From: Alphaproteobacteria bacterium | GTDB taxonomy: Bacteria > Pseudomonadota > Alphaproteobacteria > Bin65 | Direction: 5' to 3' | DNA: 64,000 nucleotides | NCBI GenBank assembly: GCA_021776685.1 | Contig: JAJFFJ010000039.1 | Location: 1-64,000, forward strand | Part shown: in pieces, positions 52,796 through 63,428 of the stretch | How the letters are laid out: each line of letters starts with the position of its first letter | Position numbering within the stretch: position 1 is the stretch's first letter | Made by a program: the position numbers and the translations under genes | The notes under the pieces: generated by a model | Database searches by the model: none | Seen by the model: only the letters and a program-made list of their open reading frames with translations | Told to the model about the DNA's origin: nothing

Positions 52796-53806
52796 ATGCT
52801 GACAGCCAATGACATCTCGGGCATGTATGCGATCATCGCAACGCCGGCGACTCCTGATGCAGACCGGTTGAACGCGACCAATACGGTGGATCTGGATGAA
52901 TCCGAACGCCTGATCAATAACCTGATCCGCGATGGCGCGACCGGCCTGATTGTGCTCGGCACCACCGGCGAATGCGCCACTCTTTCCGAAGCGGACTATG
53001 AAGCATTTGCCACCTGCGTAATCGAAACTGTGGCGGCGAGGGTGCCAACCTTCGTCGGTGCAACAGCAATGGGTGGCCATCAAATCGCGCAGCGCTTGAA
53101 ATTCATTCAGGAGCGCGGCGCTGACGGCACATTGCTGGGTCTCCCCATGTGGCAGCCGGCGACCACGAAAATGGCGGTGGATTTCTATGGCGCCGTCTCT
53201 GATGCGTTTCCCGACCTTGCGGTTATGGTCTACGCCAATCAACGCGCCTTTAGGTTCCCCTTCGACCCGGAGTTTTGGGCGGCGGTCGCCAAGGCCGCTC
53301 CTACGGTGACCTCTGCGAAATATTCAAAGGCTGCCGGCTTGCCGGAACTGATTGAGGCGACCGGCGGCAAGATCAACTTCGTCCCCAATGAAATGGTGGT
53401 GCACAAGTTCTACGATCTGGCGCCGGAGTCGACGACCGCCTGTTGGGCGACCGCGTCCGGCATGAACCCGACGCCGGCAGTCGCCCTGATGCAGGCAATT
53501 GCCACGCGAAACCAGGACGCGATCGACCTGATGGTCGAGGCGATCGCGTGGGCGAACGAGCCCATTGGCTCCATGGTCGCCAATCCTGAACTCTTCGCCC
53601 ACTACAATATCCAAATGGAAAAGACGCGCATCAACGCCGCGGGCTACAGCAATAGCGGCCCAGTGCGCCCGCCTTATCAGGACTTTCCAGAAGAGTTTGC
53701 TTCACAAGCAAGGGAATGCGGGCGCCGGTGGGCCCAAGTCTGCGCCAGCTATCAAGGTGATTTCGTGTTCACAACTCGGCCGTGGGAGCCAGATGCTGCG
53801 GCGTAG
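52796..53806 (+). CDS. NahE-like hydratase-aldolase (DapA superfamily)
   Basis: A 336-residue class I aldolase. It begins ISGMYAIIATPATPDADRLNATNTVDLDESERLI, contains LGTTGECATL (residues 54-63), GADGTLLGLPMWQP (108-121), MVYANQRAF (144-152) and the Schiff-base lysine Lys175 in VTSAKYSK. This order and spacing match trans-o-hydroxybenzylidenepyruvate hydratase-aldolase, which splits the ring-cleavage product into an aldehyde and pyruvate. Generic dihydrodipicolinate-synthase relatives are the alternative. It is the last gene of the plus-strand operon; no isomerase (NahD) or aldehyde dehydrogenase gene is seen. Confidence 0.85.
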   Translation: MLTANDISGMYAIIATPATPDADRLNATNTVDLDESERLINNLIRDGATGLIVLGTTGECATLSEADYEAFATCVIETVAARVPTFVGATAMGGHQIAQRLKFIQERGADGTLLGLPMWQPATTKMAVDFYGAVSDAFPDLAVMVYANQRAFRFPFDPEFWAAVAKAAPTVTSAKYSKAAGLPELIEATGGKINFVPNEMVVHKFYDLAPESTTACWATASGMNPTPAVALMQAIATRNQDAIDLMVEAIAWANEPIGSMVANPELFAHYNIQMEKTRINAAGYSNSGPVRPPYQDFPEEFASQARECGRRWAQVCASYQGDFVFTTRPWEPDAAA

Positions 53807-53865
53807 CGGCGGTTATGCCAGCCTCAGCGAAAGAGATAATATAACAAGTAATTACAAAAGATTAG

Positions 53866-53954
<89 letters not shown>

Positions 53955-54123
53955 GCAGGGAAGCCGCCCCTTCTCCGAGCCTGTCTCGGTTGATGGGCGC
54001 TTCGGGTCGATAATGCCCCGGCGTTTCTTCCGGGCGCGGCGCGGGACACTAGCGGATGGGTCGCCGCCACGCAACGCGCCTGCGGCAAGTGGTATCGGCC
54101 CGGATTCCGGGGCTGTACTTCGC

Positions 54124-54151
54124 TTGACAGACGCAGCCGCACGGCTATATT
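54124..54151 (+). promoter_or_regulatory. Sigma70 promoter of rplU-rpmA: TTGACA-N16-TATATT
   Basis: TTGACA (54124-54129) and TATATT (54146-54151) are 16 bp apart, near consensus. The predicted start near 54158 gives a leader of about 105 bases before rplU that opens with a strong stem-loop. Confidence 0.75.
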
Positions 54152-54160
54152 TCCGCGGTT

Positions 54161-54185
54161 CCGGCCCGGCGAAGTTTCGGGCCGG
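54161..54185 (+). promoter_or_regulatory. Leader stem-loop of the rplU transcript
   Basis: CCGGCCCG (54161-54168) and CGGGCCGG (54178-54185) form a perfect 8-bp GC stem with a 9-base loop close to the predicted transcript start. It may stabilise the messenger or serve autoregulation by a ribosomal protein. No T-tract follows, so it is not a terminator. Confidence 0.5.
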
Positions 54186-54263
54186 CGTGCTTTGGTGTCG
54201 CCGATTCGGGCTGCACCGGGAACGAGATAACAAACCAACAAATAGCGCAGAACGGTTAAACCG

Positions 54264-54941
54264 ATGCACGCAGTGATTCGCACCGGCGGCAAGCAATACC
54301 GCGTCGCAGCCGACGACGTCATCAAGGTCGAAAGACTGTCCGGTGACGCTGGCGACGTGGTGGTCTTCGACGAAATTCTCGCCGTGGGTGACGGCGATGC
54401 CGCCCAGGTGGGCGCCCCCCTTGTGGATGGCGCCTCGGTCGCGGCCCGCGTGATTGCGCAGGATCGTGGCGAGAAGGTCATCATCTTCAAGAAGAAGCGC
54501 CGCAAGAACTACCGGCGCCGCAAGGGCCACCGTCAGGATCTGACGGTGCTGCGCATTGAAGAGATCCTGACTGGCGGCAAGAAAGCCTCTGCCAAGCCGG
54601 CGGCCAAAAAGGCCGAAAAGGAAGACGACAGCGACAAAGGCGGCGACACGCCTGCCGCCAAGGCCGACGATGGCAAGAAGGCTGAAGACAAAGCGCCGGC
54701 AAAAGCGCCCGCTGCCAAAAAAGACGACGCCAAAGCGGATACAGGCGGCAGCGACGACCTGAAGAAGCTGGCCGGTGTGGGCCCCGCCATGGAAAAGAAG
54801 CTCAATGAGGCGGGCATCACCACCTTCGCCCAGCTGGCAAAGCTGAAGAAGGCCGAGATCGAAGAACTGGAAGAAACCGTCGGCGCCAAAGGCAAGGTAG
54901 AAGCCTGGGCTGCCGAGGCGAAGGATATGGCCAAGGGCTAA
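54264..54941 (+). CDS. rplU: 50S ribosomal protein L21 with C-terminal HhH extension
   Basis: A 225-residue L21, about twice the usual length. Residues 1-103 are a standard L21 ([23 protein letters not shown], then [25 protein letters not shown]). Residues 104-160 are a Lys/Ala/Asp-rich linker. The C-terminus ([29 protein letters not shown] onward) is a helix-hairpin-helix of the type seen in extended L21 proteins of alphaproteobacteria. It binds 23S rRNA in the large subunit; the extension probably adds nucleic-acid contacts. It forms an operon with rpmA. Confidence 0.95.
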   Translation: MHAVIRTGGKQYRVAADDVIKVERLSGDAGDVVVFDEILAVGDGDAAQVGAPLVDGASVAARVIAQDRGEKVIIFKKKRRKNYRRRKGHRQDLTVLRIEEILTGGKKASAKPAAKKAEKEDDSDKGGDTPAAKADDGKKAEDKAPAKAPAAKKDDAKADTGGSDDLKKLAGVGPAMEKKLNEAGITTFAQLAKLKKAEIEELEETVGAKGKVEAWAAEAKDMAKG

Positions 54942-54976
54942 GCGCCCCGGGCCGGCATTAAGAACGGAGACCGACA

Positions 54977-55237
54977 ATGGCACATAAAAAGGCAGGTGGT
55001 TCCTCGCGCAACGGGCGCGATTCAGCCGGCCGGCGTCTGGGCGTCAAAAAATATGGCGGCGAGGCGGTGATTCCCGGCAACATCATCGTGCGCCAGCGCG
55101 GCACCAAATTCTATCCGGGTGAGAATGTTGGCATGGGCCGCGATCACACCCTTTTTGCGCTCACCGAAGGCAGTGTAAAATTCACCCGCAAGGCGAACAA
55201 TCGCACCTTCGTCAATGTGGAGATGCCAGAGGCGTAA
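54977..55237 (+). CDS. rpmA: 50S ribosomal protein L27
   Basis: An 86-residue L27, normal length: [29 protein letters not shown] with the positively charged N-terminal arm that reaches the peptidyl-transferase centre, and [31 protein letters not shown]. It lies 35 bp after rplU with a GGAGA leader. A Rho-independent terminator follows after 28 bp. Confidence 0.98.
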   Translation: MAHKKAGGSSRNGRDSAGRRLGVKKYGGEAVIPGNIIVRQRGTKFYPGENVGMGRDHTLFALTEGSVKFTRKANNRTFVNVEMPEA

Positions 55238-55262
55238 CCCGCGCCTACAGGCCGGCGCGTGA

Positions 55263-57496
<2,234 letters not shown>

Positions 57497-57585
57497 GGAT
57501 GGCATTGGCCTGAACCCGTGCTGGTCCGGTTGACCTGCGCGGCAATTCCGGCGGTAATAGCGGTAACGCATTCAGGGAGGCGGTC

Positions 57586-58635
57586 ATGTTTATCCTCAAT
57601 GCCTGGTATGTCTGCGCCTGGCCCGACGAAATCACGTCAGACGCGATTTTGGCGCGCACCATCTGCAGCCAGCCGATAGTCTTCTACCGCGATGCCGGAG
57701 GCGAGGTTGCCGCGCTGGAAGATCGCTGCTGTCACCGCCAGATGCCGTTGTCTTTGGGCTGGCTGGAAGGCGACACGGTGCGCTGCGGCTATCACGGCCT
57801 GCGCTTCGACGCTGCCGGTAAATGCGTTGAAATCCCCGGTCAGGAGAATATCCCGCCCCGGGTGAAAGTTCGGACCTACCCGGTTGTCGAAAAATATGGC
57901 GCGGTGTGGGTGTGGCCGGGCGAGGCGGAGGCCGACCCGGCGCTGATTCCCGAGAGGTTTGCACCACAGGACCATCCCGACTGGAGTTTCTCGGGCGGCA
58001 CCACTTTTGTGGAATGCAACTATCAGCTCATCAGCGACAACCTGCTGGACCTGACCCACGAGAACTACATCCACCGCACCAGCCTGGGCAATCAGGCGGT
58101 GGTCGAATATCCGATCACCACGAAAGGCGGCGATGACTGGGTTACCGTGCAGCGGCTGATTCCGGACCATGACCCGGCGCCCTTCTGGAAGGCGGCACTG
58201 GCCGAAGCCAAGGGGCTTGAGGATGTGCGCTGCGACCGATGGCAGGTGATCCACTTCCAGCCCCCCGCCAATGTAGTGCTGGAAGTGGGAGTAGCTCCTG
58301 CCGGCACTGGCGGCATGGAGGGAGAACGCAGCCATGGGGTCGAGGGGCGGAACACCAACATGATTACCCCCGAGACCGAGACCACGACTCACTATTTCTG
58401 GGGATTCGCCCGCAATTTCAGCCGTGACCCCAAGCTCGATCCGGTCTTCAGTCAAAAAGTTGCCGATATCTTCGAGGAAGACAAAGCAGCCGTCGAGGCG
58501 GTGCAACGGGTGATGGACGCCAATCGGGACCGTCCGGTGATCGACATCAACGCCGATGCCGGCCATGTCCTGGCCCGGAGAATGGTGCAGCGCCTGGTGG
58601 CGGGGGAGAGCGACATGCCGGCCGCGGCGGAATAG
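57586..58635 (+). CDS. VanA-type Rieske non-heme iron oxygenase
   Basis: A 349-residue single-component Rieske oxygenase of the vanillate-demethylase/phthalate family. Cys48, His50, Cys67 and His70 form the Rieske site (CCHRQMPLSLGW and CGYHGL). The catalytic iron helix is CNYQLISDNLLDLTHENYIH, with the D..H...H pattern. The C-terminus is unlike RHO alpha3beta3 enzymes and no beta subunit is nearby. It should demethylate or hydroxylate an aromatic acid with a VanB-type reductase, which is not here. It stands between proB and proA on the same strand, 89 bp after proB. Confidence 0.88.
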   Translation: MFILNAWYVCAWPDEITSDAILARTICSQPIVFYRDAGGEVAALEDRCCHRQMPLSLGWLEGDTVRCGYHGLRFDAAGKCVEIPGQENIPPRVKVRTYPVVEKYGAVWVWPGEAEADPALIPERFAPQDHPDWSFSGGTTFVECNYQLISDNLLDLTHENYIHRTSLGNQAVVEYPITTKGGDDWVTVQRLIPDHDPAPFWKAALAEAKGLEDVRCDRWQVIHFQPPANVVLEVGVAPAGTGGMEGERSHGVEGRNTNMITPETETTTHYFWGFARNFSRDPKLDPVFSQKVADIFEEDKAAVEAVQRVMDANRDRPVIDINADAGHVLARRMVQRLVAGESDMPAAAE

Positions 58636-58724
58636 CGGCCCCAAAGCGCGTGAATTTGTAAGAAACCCGCGCTATATCACCTTTAAGATTCAGCCCATCG
58701 GGCAATCAGACAGGAACACCGACC

Positions 58725-60014
58725 ATGACCGGCACAGATAGCGCTGGCAATGGCGCTGCAGAATTGCAGACAACCATGACCGCCCTGGGCAAGGCAGCCC
58801 GAAGCGCGGCAGCTGTGCTGGCGAACGCATCATCGGAAGCCAAGGACAAGGCGCTTCGCGAAGCAGCAACGGCGCTTCGCGACCGAAGAGCAGAATTGCT
58901 GCAGGCCAATGCCCAGGACGTTGCCGCGGCCGAGGAACGCGATCTGCGCGCGGCGCTGGTCGATCGCCTGAAGCTGGACGACAGCCGCGTCGCGGCGATG
59001 GCCAGCGGCCTGGAAGAAGTTGCCGCCATGGCGGACCCCATCGGCACCGTGGTTGATCAGTGGGAACGTCCCAATGGCCTGCAGATCAGCCGCGTGCGCA
59101 CGCCCTTGGGTGTCATCGGCATCATCTATGAATCACGGCCCAATGTGACTGCAGACGCTGGTGGCCTGTGCCTTAAATCCGGCAATGCTGCGGTGTTGCG
59201 CGGTGGCTCAGAAAGCTTTCACAGTTCCGGCCTGATCGGCGCATGTCTGCATGACGGACTGCGCGCGGCTGGCCTGCCGGAAGCTGCCGTACAGTTGCTG
59301 CCCACCACCGACCGCGCCGCCGTTGGCGTGATGCTGACCATGAGCGACTATATCGACATCATCGTTCCCCGCGGTGGCAAGGGTCTGATCGAGCGGGTGC
59401 AGAATGAGAGCAAGATCCCGGTGATCGCCCATCTCGACGGCATCTGTCATGTCTATGTGGACGGCGCGGCGGACCTGGAAATGGCGCGCAAGATCGCCGT
59501 CAACGCAAAAATGCGCAGGGTCAGCATCTGTGGTGCGGCAGAGACCCTGTTGGTAGACAAGCGCGTCCACAACAGCCATCTGGAGCCCATCGTCCATGAC
59601 CTGCTGGAAGCGGGCTGCGAAGTCCGCGGCGACCCGGCGGCACAAGCCATCGACCCCCGGGTGGCCCAGGCGACCGAAGAGGATTGGGAGACCGAATATC
59701 TCGATTCGATCATCTCTGTTCGGGTGGTGGACGGTGTCGACGGCGCCATCGACCATATCGGCGAACATGGATCCCACCATACGGATTCCATCATCACCGA
59801 AGACGCGGCGGTAGCCGACCATTTCCTCAGCAAGGTGGACAGTGCGATCGTACTCTGGAACGCCTCGACCCAGTTTGCCGACGGCGGGGAATTCGGCATG
59901 GGTGCGGAGATCGGCATCTCCACCGGCAAGCTGCATGCCCGTGGCCCCGTAGGCGCGGAGCAGTTGACCAGCTACAAATACGTCGTTCGCGGCGACGGCC
60001 AGGTCCGGCCCTAG
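58725..60014 (+). CDS. proA: Gamma-glutamyl phosphate reductase ProA
   Basis: A 429-residue aldehyde-dehydrogenase-fold enzyme. [33 protein letters not shown] and [10 protein letters not shown] are the cofactor and substrate region, [17 protein letters not shown] carries the catalytic cysteine, and [36 protein letters not shown] ends the protein. It reduces gamma-glutamyl phosphate to the semialdehyde for proline synthesis. It lies 89 bp after the Rieske gene and 25 bp before nadD. Confidence 0.96.
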   Translation: MTGTDSAGNGAAELQTTMTALGKAARSAAAVLANASSEAKDKALREAATALRDRRAELLQANAQDVAAAEERDLRAALVDRLKLDDSRVAAMASGLEEVAAMADPIGTVVDQWERPNGLQISRVRTPLGVIGIIYESRPNVTADAGGLCLKSGNAAVLRGGSESFHSSGLIGACLHDGLRAAGLPEAAVQLLPTTDRAAVGVMLTMSDYIDIIVPRGGKGLIERVQNESKIPVIAHLDGICHVYVDGAADLEMARKIAVNAKMRRVSICGAAETLLVDKRVHNSHLEPIVHDLLEAGCEVRGDPAAQAIDPRVAQATEEDWETEYLDSIISVRVVDGVDGAIDHIGEHGSHHTDSIITEDAAVADHFLSKVDSAIVLWNASTQFADGGEFGMGAEIGISTGKLHARGPVGAEQLTSYKYVVRGDGQVRP

Positions 60015-60039
60015 CGCCGGCCTCCAGCGAAACAAACCG

Positions 60040-60696
60040 ATGCCACCGGCAATTAAACCAGACGCCGGCCCGGGCATGGCGAACCGGGCACCCTGGTCGC
60101 CCGCGCCGCCCGGCTGGGGCGTTGACCGGGCGGTGGGTCTATTGGGCGGTTCTTTCAATCCGGCCCACGGCGGTCATCGGCACATCGCTGAAGAAGCGTT
60201 GCATCGCCTTGGCCTCGACGAGGTCTGGTGGATGGTCTCGCCACAGAATCCGCTTAAAGACAGCACCGACATGGCGCCCTTTGCGGACCGCTTTGCCTCT
60301 GCCGCGCACTGCGCCGGCCACCCGAACATGCGTGTCACCGGGATCGAGGGCTTCCTGGAAACCGCCTATACAGCGCAAACACTCGAGCGGCTGCAGAAGT
60401 TGTACCCAAAAATTCACTTCGTCTGGATTATGGGCGCAGACAATTTAATCCAAATACCCAAATGGAAAGACTGGCCGCAAATATTTCACCGAGTTCCCGT
60501 TGCGGTCTTCGCGCGTCCGACTTATTCTTTGAAAGCGGTCGCCGGCGCCGCCGCAGCGCGGTTTGGTGGCCACCGGATACGGGAACGCGACTCGCGGCTG
60601 TTGCCGTACCTTGAGCCACCGGCCTGGGTGTTTCTGCACACGAAGCTGCATCCCGAGTCGGCAACAGAAATACGTCGTGCGCGGTCTGGCGGCTGA
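60040..60696 (+). CDS. nadD: Nicotinate-nucleotide adenylyltransferase NadD
   Basis: A 218-residue nucleotidyltransferase. VGLLGGSFNPAHGGHRHIAEEALHRLGLDEVWWMVSPQNPLK contains the HxGH motif (HGGH) and the usual NP motif, WIMGADNL is the substrate loop, and LHPESATEIRR replaces the ISSTxxR motif. The N-terminal 28 residues (proline- and glycine-rich) precede the family start and suggest the true start may be slightly later. It transfers AMP from ATP to nicotinate mononucleotide. The order proA, nadD, rsfS, rlmH is typical of alphaproteobacteria. Confidence 0.93.
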   Translation: MPPAIKPDAGPGMANRAPWSPAPPGWGVDRAVGLLGGSFNPAHGGHRHIAEEALHRLGLDEVWWMVSPQNPLKDSTDMAPFADRFASAAHCAGHPNMRVTGIEGFLETAYTAQTLERLQKLYPKIHFVWIMGADNLIQIPKWKDWPQIFHRVPVAVFARPTYSLKAVAGAAAARFGGHRIRERDSRLLPYLEPPAWVFLHTKLHPESATEIRRARSGG

Positions 60697-60776
60697 CCGG
60701 CTAAAAAGCCAGGGCAGAACCAGACCAACGCATCAAATTGAAGGAGACCGGAACGATCCCACAAACCAAAAGCAGG

Positions 60777-61178
60777 GTGCCCGAGCCTGAAGCGCTTTGC
60801 GCCCTGGTGGAAGCATCGCTTGATGATGACAAGGCGGAGGATATTGTCGTCATCGACCTGAAGGGCAGAAGCAGCTTCGCCGACTATATGATCATCGCCA
60901 GCGGCCGCTCCGACCGGCATGTAGGCGCGTTAGCCGAACACATCATCGAAAAGCTGAAAGCCAGTGGTCTGTCGTCCGTGCCAGCGGAAGGCCGCGACCG
61001 GGGCGACTGGGTGCTGCTCGATGGCGGCGACGTGGTGGTTCATCTGTTCCGCCCGGAGGTGCGCATCTTCTACAACCTGGAAAAGCTGTGGAGCGAGGAC
61101 GCACCGGAAGATACTGAAGGCGAAGATTCAGACGAAGATTCAGACGGCGAATCCGCGGCATCCGAAGCGCTGGCCTAA
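60777..61178 (+). CDS. rsfS: Ribosomal silencing factor RsfS
   Basis: About 133 residues from the GTG at 60777. The RsfS core is LVEASLDDDKAEDIVVIDLKGRSSFADYMIIASGRSDRHVGALAEHI, then GDWVLLDGGDVVVHLFRPEVRIFYNLEKLW. The C-terminus is an acidic tail (DSDEDSDGESAASE). It binds L14 and blocks subunit joining in starvation. No ATG is available upstream; a TTG at 60738 is in frame, while the best Shine-Dalgarno, AAGGAG at 60741-60746, points to ACG or ATC codons at 60753-60758. The start is therefore uncertain. Confidence 0.9.
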   Translation: MPEPEALCALVEASLDDDKAEDIVVIDLKGRSSFADYMIIASGRSDRHVGALAEHIIEKLKASGLSSVPAEGRDRGDWVLLDGGDVVVHLFRPEVRIFYNLEKLWSEDAPEDTEGEDSDEDSDGESAASEALA

Positions 61179-61218
61179 CCCCGCGCGCTGACGCTTTCAG
61201 CCGCGCGAGACCGGACTG

Positions 61219-61680
61219 ATGAAGATCATCATCGCCTGCGTAGGACGCCAGAAGTCGGGACCGGTCAAGGACATCTGCGACGACTATCTGCGCCGCCTGC
61301 CATGGAAGGTGACCTGGCAGGAGATCACCGAAGACAGCCGGCTTTCTCTATCAAAAAGGATGGCCCGGGAGAGTGAGGAAATTCTCGCCCGGACGACCGC
61401 TTGCCGGCGGCTGATTGCCCTCGATGAACGTGGGCGCGACCTGGACAGCGAAGCCCTCGCCGCACAGCTTGGCGCCTGGCGAGACCAGGGAGACAGCCAG
61501 ATCGGTATCGCCATCGGCGGTGCGGATGGCTTGGCCGATTCGGTCCGCGACCGGGCAGATGAAACCATCCGTTTCGGGCGGGTAACCTGGCCGCATATGT
61601 TGATGCGGGCCATGCTGGCCGAACAGCTTTACCGGGCGCACACGATACTCACCGGCCACCCCTATCACCGCGCTGGATGA
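61219..61680 (+). CDS. rlmH: 23S rRNA pseudouridine-1915 N3-methyltransferase RlmH
   Basis: A 153-residue SPOUT methyltransferase: MKIIIACVGRQKSGPVKDICDDYLRRL at the start, LIALDERGRDLDSEALAAQLGAWRD, and the knotted C-terminal GIAIGGADGL, TWPHMLMRAMLAEQLYRAHTILTGHPYHR. It methylates a pseudouridine in helix 69 of 23S rRNA using AdoMet. It follows rsfS by 40 bp on the same strand, as usual in this phylum. Confidence 0.96.
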   Translation: MKIIIACVGRQKSGPVKDICDDYLRRLPWKVTWQEITEDSRLSLSKRMARESEEILARTTACRRLIALDERGRDLDSEALAAQLGAWRDQGDSQIGIAIGGADGLADSVRDRADETIRFGRVTWPHMLMRAMLAEQLYRAHTILTGHPYHRAG

Positions 61681-61841
61681 ATCTTCCTTGTTCCACCCCA
61701 AAACAGCCATATTTGGGGGCGAAGTGACGGGTGTGGCGTCTGTGCGCGGAAACGCTCTGCGGTGTTGAAAGTGCGCGCTGGCGGTATATTTGGACAGCTA
61801 GTTTCTGCCATAATCCGCTACGCCTGATGACACGAGCGCAG

Positions 61842-63428
61842 ATGACTTTTTCAACCGCCAATTCCCCGTCTTCCTACCGGCCCGTTGTGCTGTGCATCCT
61901 GGACGGCTGGGGCCACCGGATAGAGGTGGACAATAACGCCATCGCTGCCGCCAACACGCCGGTGTGGGATCGATTCATGGCGGCGCGCCAGCATGGGTTG
62001 CTGGACGCTTCTGCGCAGGAAGTCGGCCTGCCGGCGGGCCAGATGGGCAATTCCGAAGTCGGCCATATGAACATTGGCGCTGGGCGCATTGTGTTTCAGG
62101 ACCTGCCGCGCATCGACGAGGCGATCGCAACTGGCGCCTTGTCAACCCGGCCGCCCTTTCTGGAATTTGTGGCAAAGCTCAAGAAATCAGGTGGGCGGGC
62201 GCATCTGACCGGCTTGCTGTCGCCCGGCGGGGTGCATTCCCACCAGGCGCATATCGCGGCCCTGGCCCGGGCGCTCACTGCAGCCGGCGTGCCGGTGGTG
62301 ATCCATCCGCTGCTGGATGGCCGGGATACGCCACCAAAGAGCGCGTTGGCCTATCTGGAAACCTTCATCGCGGACCTGGACGGCGCAGATGTCTCCTGGG
62401 GTGTGGTCTCAGGCAGGTTTTTTGCCATGGACCGGGACAATCGCTGGGACCGGGTGAAACAGGCCTGGCAGGCGCTGGTGCATGGCGCAGGACAGGCCGC
62501 CGACGATCCTGCCTCCGCAATCCAGTCTGCCTACGATCGGGGTGAGACCGACGAATTCGTCCAGCCGACCGTGATTCAAGGCTTTACGGGCATGGCGGAT
62601 GGCGACGGCCTTCTGATGGCCAACTACCGCGCTGACCGGGCGCGGGAGATTCTCGCCACCCTGCTCGACCCGGCCTTCGACGGCTTTGCCCGCGACCGTG
62701 TTCCTGCTTTCGCCGCGGCCCTCGGCATGACGGAATATTCCAGCAGCCACGCCCAATGGATGGACGCTATCTTTCCGCCCCAAGCGTTGGAGCAGGTTCT
62801 GGGTGAAGTGGTGGCGGATGCCGGCCGCACTCAACTCCGAATCGCCGAAACCGAGAAATACGCCCACGTCACCTTCTTTCTGAATGGCGGCGAAGAGATG
62901 CCTTTCGCCGGCGAGGAGCGCATTCTGGTGCCCTCCCCGAAGGTCGCCACTTACGACCTGCAGCCGGAAATGTCTGCCGTGGAATTGACGGACAAGCTGA
63001 TTGCATCCATTGGAAGCGGCGGGTTCGATCTGATCGTCGTCAATTATGCAAATACTGACATGGTTGGCCACACGGGTGATTTCTCAGCCGCCGTCAAGGC
63101 CGTGGAAGCGGTCGATCAATGCCTGGGCCGGCTTGACGAAGCTGTCACGGCGGCGGGTGGCGCCTTGTTGATCACGGCGGATCATGGCAATGCAGAACAG
63201 ATGCGTGATCTGGAAACCGCGCAGCCCCACACTGCCCACACCAGCAATTTGGTGCCCTCCGTTCTGGCGGGCGCGATCGATCCGTCAATTACCATTGCTG
63301 ATGGGCGTCTGGCCGATGTAGCGCCGACCCTGCTCGCCTTGATGGACCTGCCGGTCCCGGCCGCCATGACCGGCATCAGCCTGATTTCTCCCGCCGCCCA
63401 AGCGGCCACGGCCGATGCTGCTGAATAG
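61842..63428 (+). CDS. gpmI: 2,3-bisphosphoglycerate-independent phosphoglycerate mutase
   Basis: A 528-residue alkaline-phosphatase-fold mutase. VVLCILDGWGHR is the first metal site, NAIAAANTPVWDRF follows, and GQMGNSEVGHMNIGAGRIV carries the catalytic serine. HPLLDGRDTPPKSA, YANTDMVGHTGDFSAAVKAVEAVDQCL and LLITADHGNAEQM supply further metal ligands, with manganese usual. It interconverts 3- and 2-phosphoglycerate in glycolysis. In-frame starts at 61731, 61827 and 61842 exist; the last gives the most family-like N-terminus. A 9-base-loop inverted repeat (CCCCAAA/TTTGGGG, 61696-61718) lies in the upstream gap. Confidence 0.95.
   Translation: MTFSTANSPSSYRPVVLCILDGWGHRIEVDNNAIAAANTPVWDRFMAARQHGLLDASAQEVGLPAGQMGNSEVGHMNIGAGRIVFQDLPRIDEAIATGALSTRPPFLEFVAKLKKSGGRAHLTGLLSPGGVHSHQAHIAALARALTAAGVPVVIHPLLDGRDTPPKSALAYLETFIADLDGADVSWGVVSGRFFAMDRDNRWDRVKQAWQALVHGAGQAADDPASAIQSAYDRGETDEFVQPTVIQGFTGMADGDGLLMANYRADRAREILATLLDPAFDGFARDRVPAFAAALGMTEYSSSHAQWMDAIFPPQALEQVLGEVVADAGRTQLRIAETEKYAHVTFFLNGGEEMPFAGEERILVPSPKVATYDLQPEMSAVELTDKLIASIGSGGFDLIVVNYANTDMVGHTGDFSAAVKAVEAVDQCLGRLDEAVTAAGGALLITADHGNAEQMRDLETAQPHTAHTSNLVPSVLAGAIDPSITIADGRLADVAPTLLALMDLPVPAAMTGISLISPAAQAATADAAE

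Larger units (their letters stand above)
53955..54263. other. Region between tRNA-Ser and rplU (309 bp)
   Basis: It contains the start side of the tRNA gene (minus strand) and the promoter and leader of rplU (plus strand). Apart from those two elements I see no small gene. Confidence 0.6.

Noticed and set aside
61765-61790. TTGAAA and TATATT before gpmI as promoter
   Set aside because: The spacer is only 14 bp, too short for sigma70; not listed as a feature.
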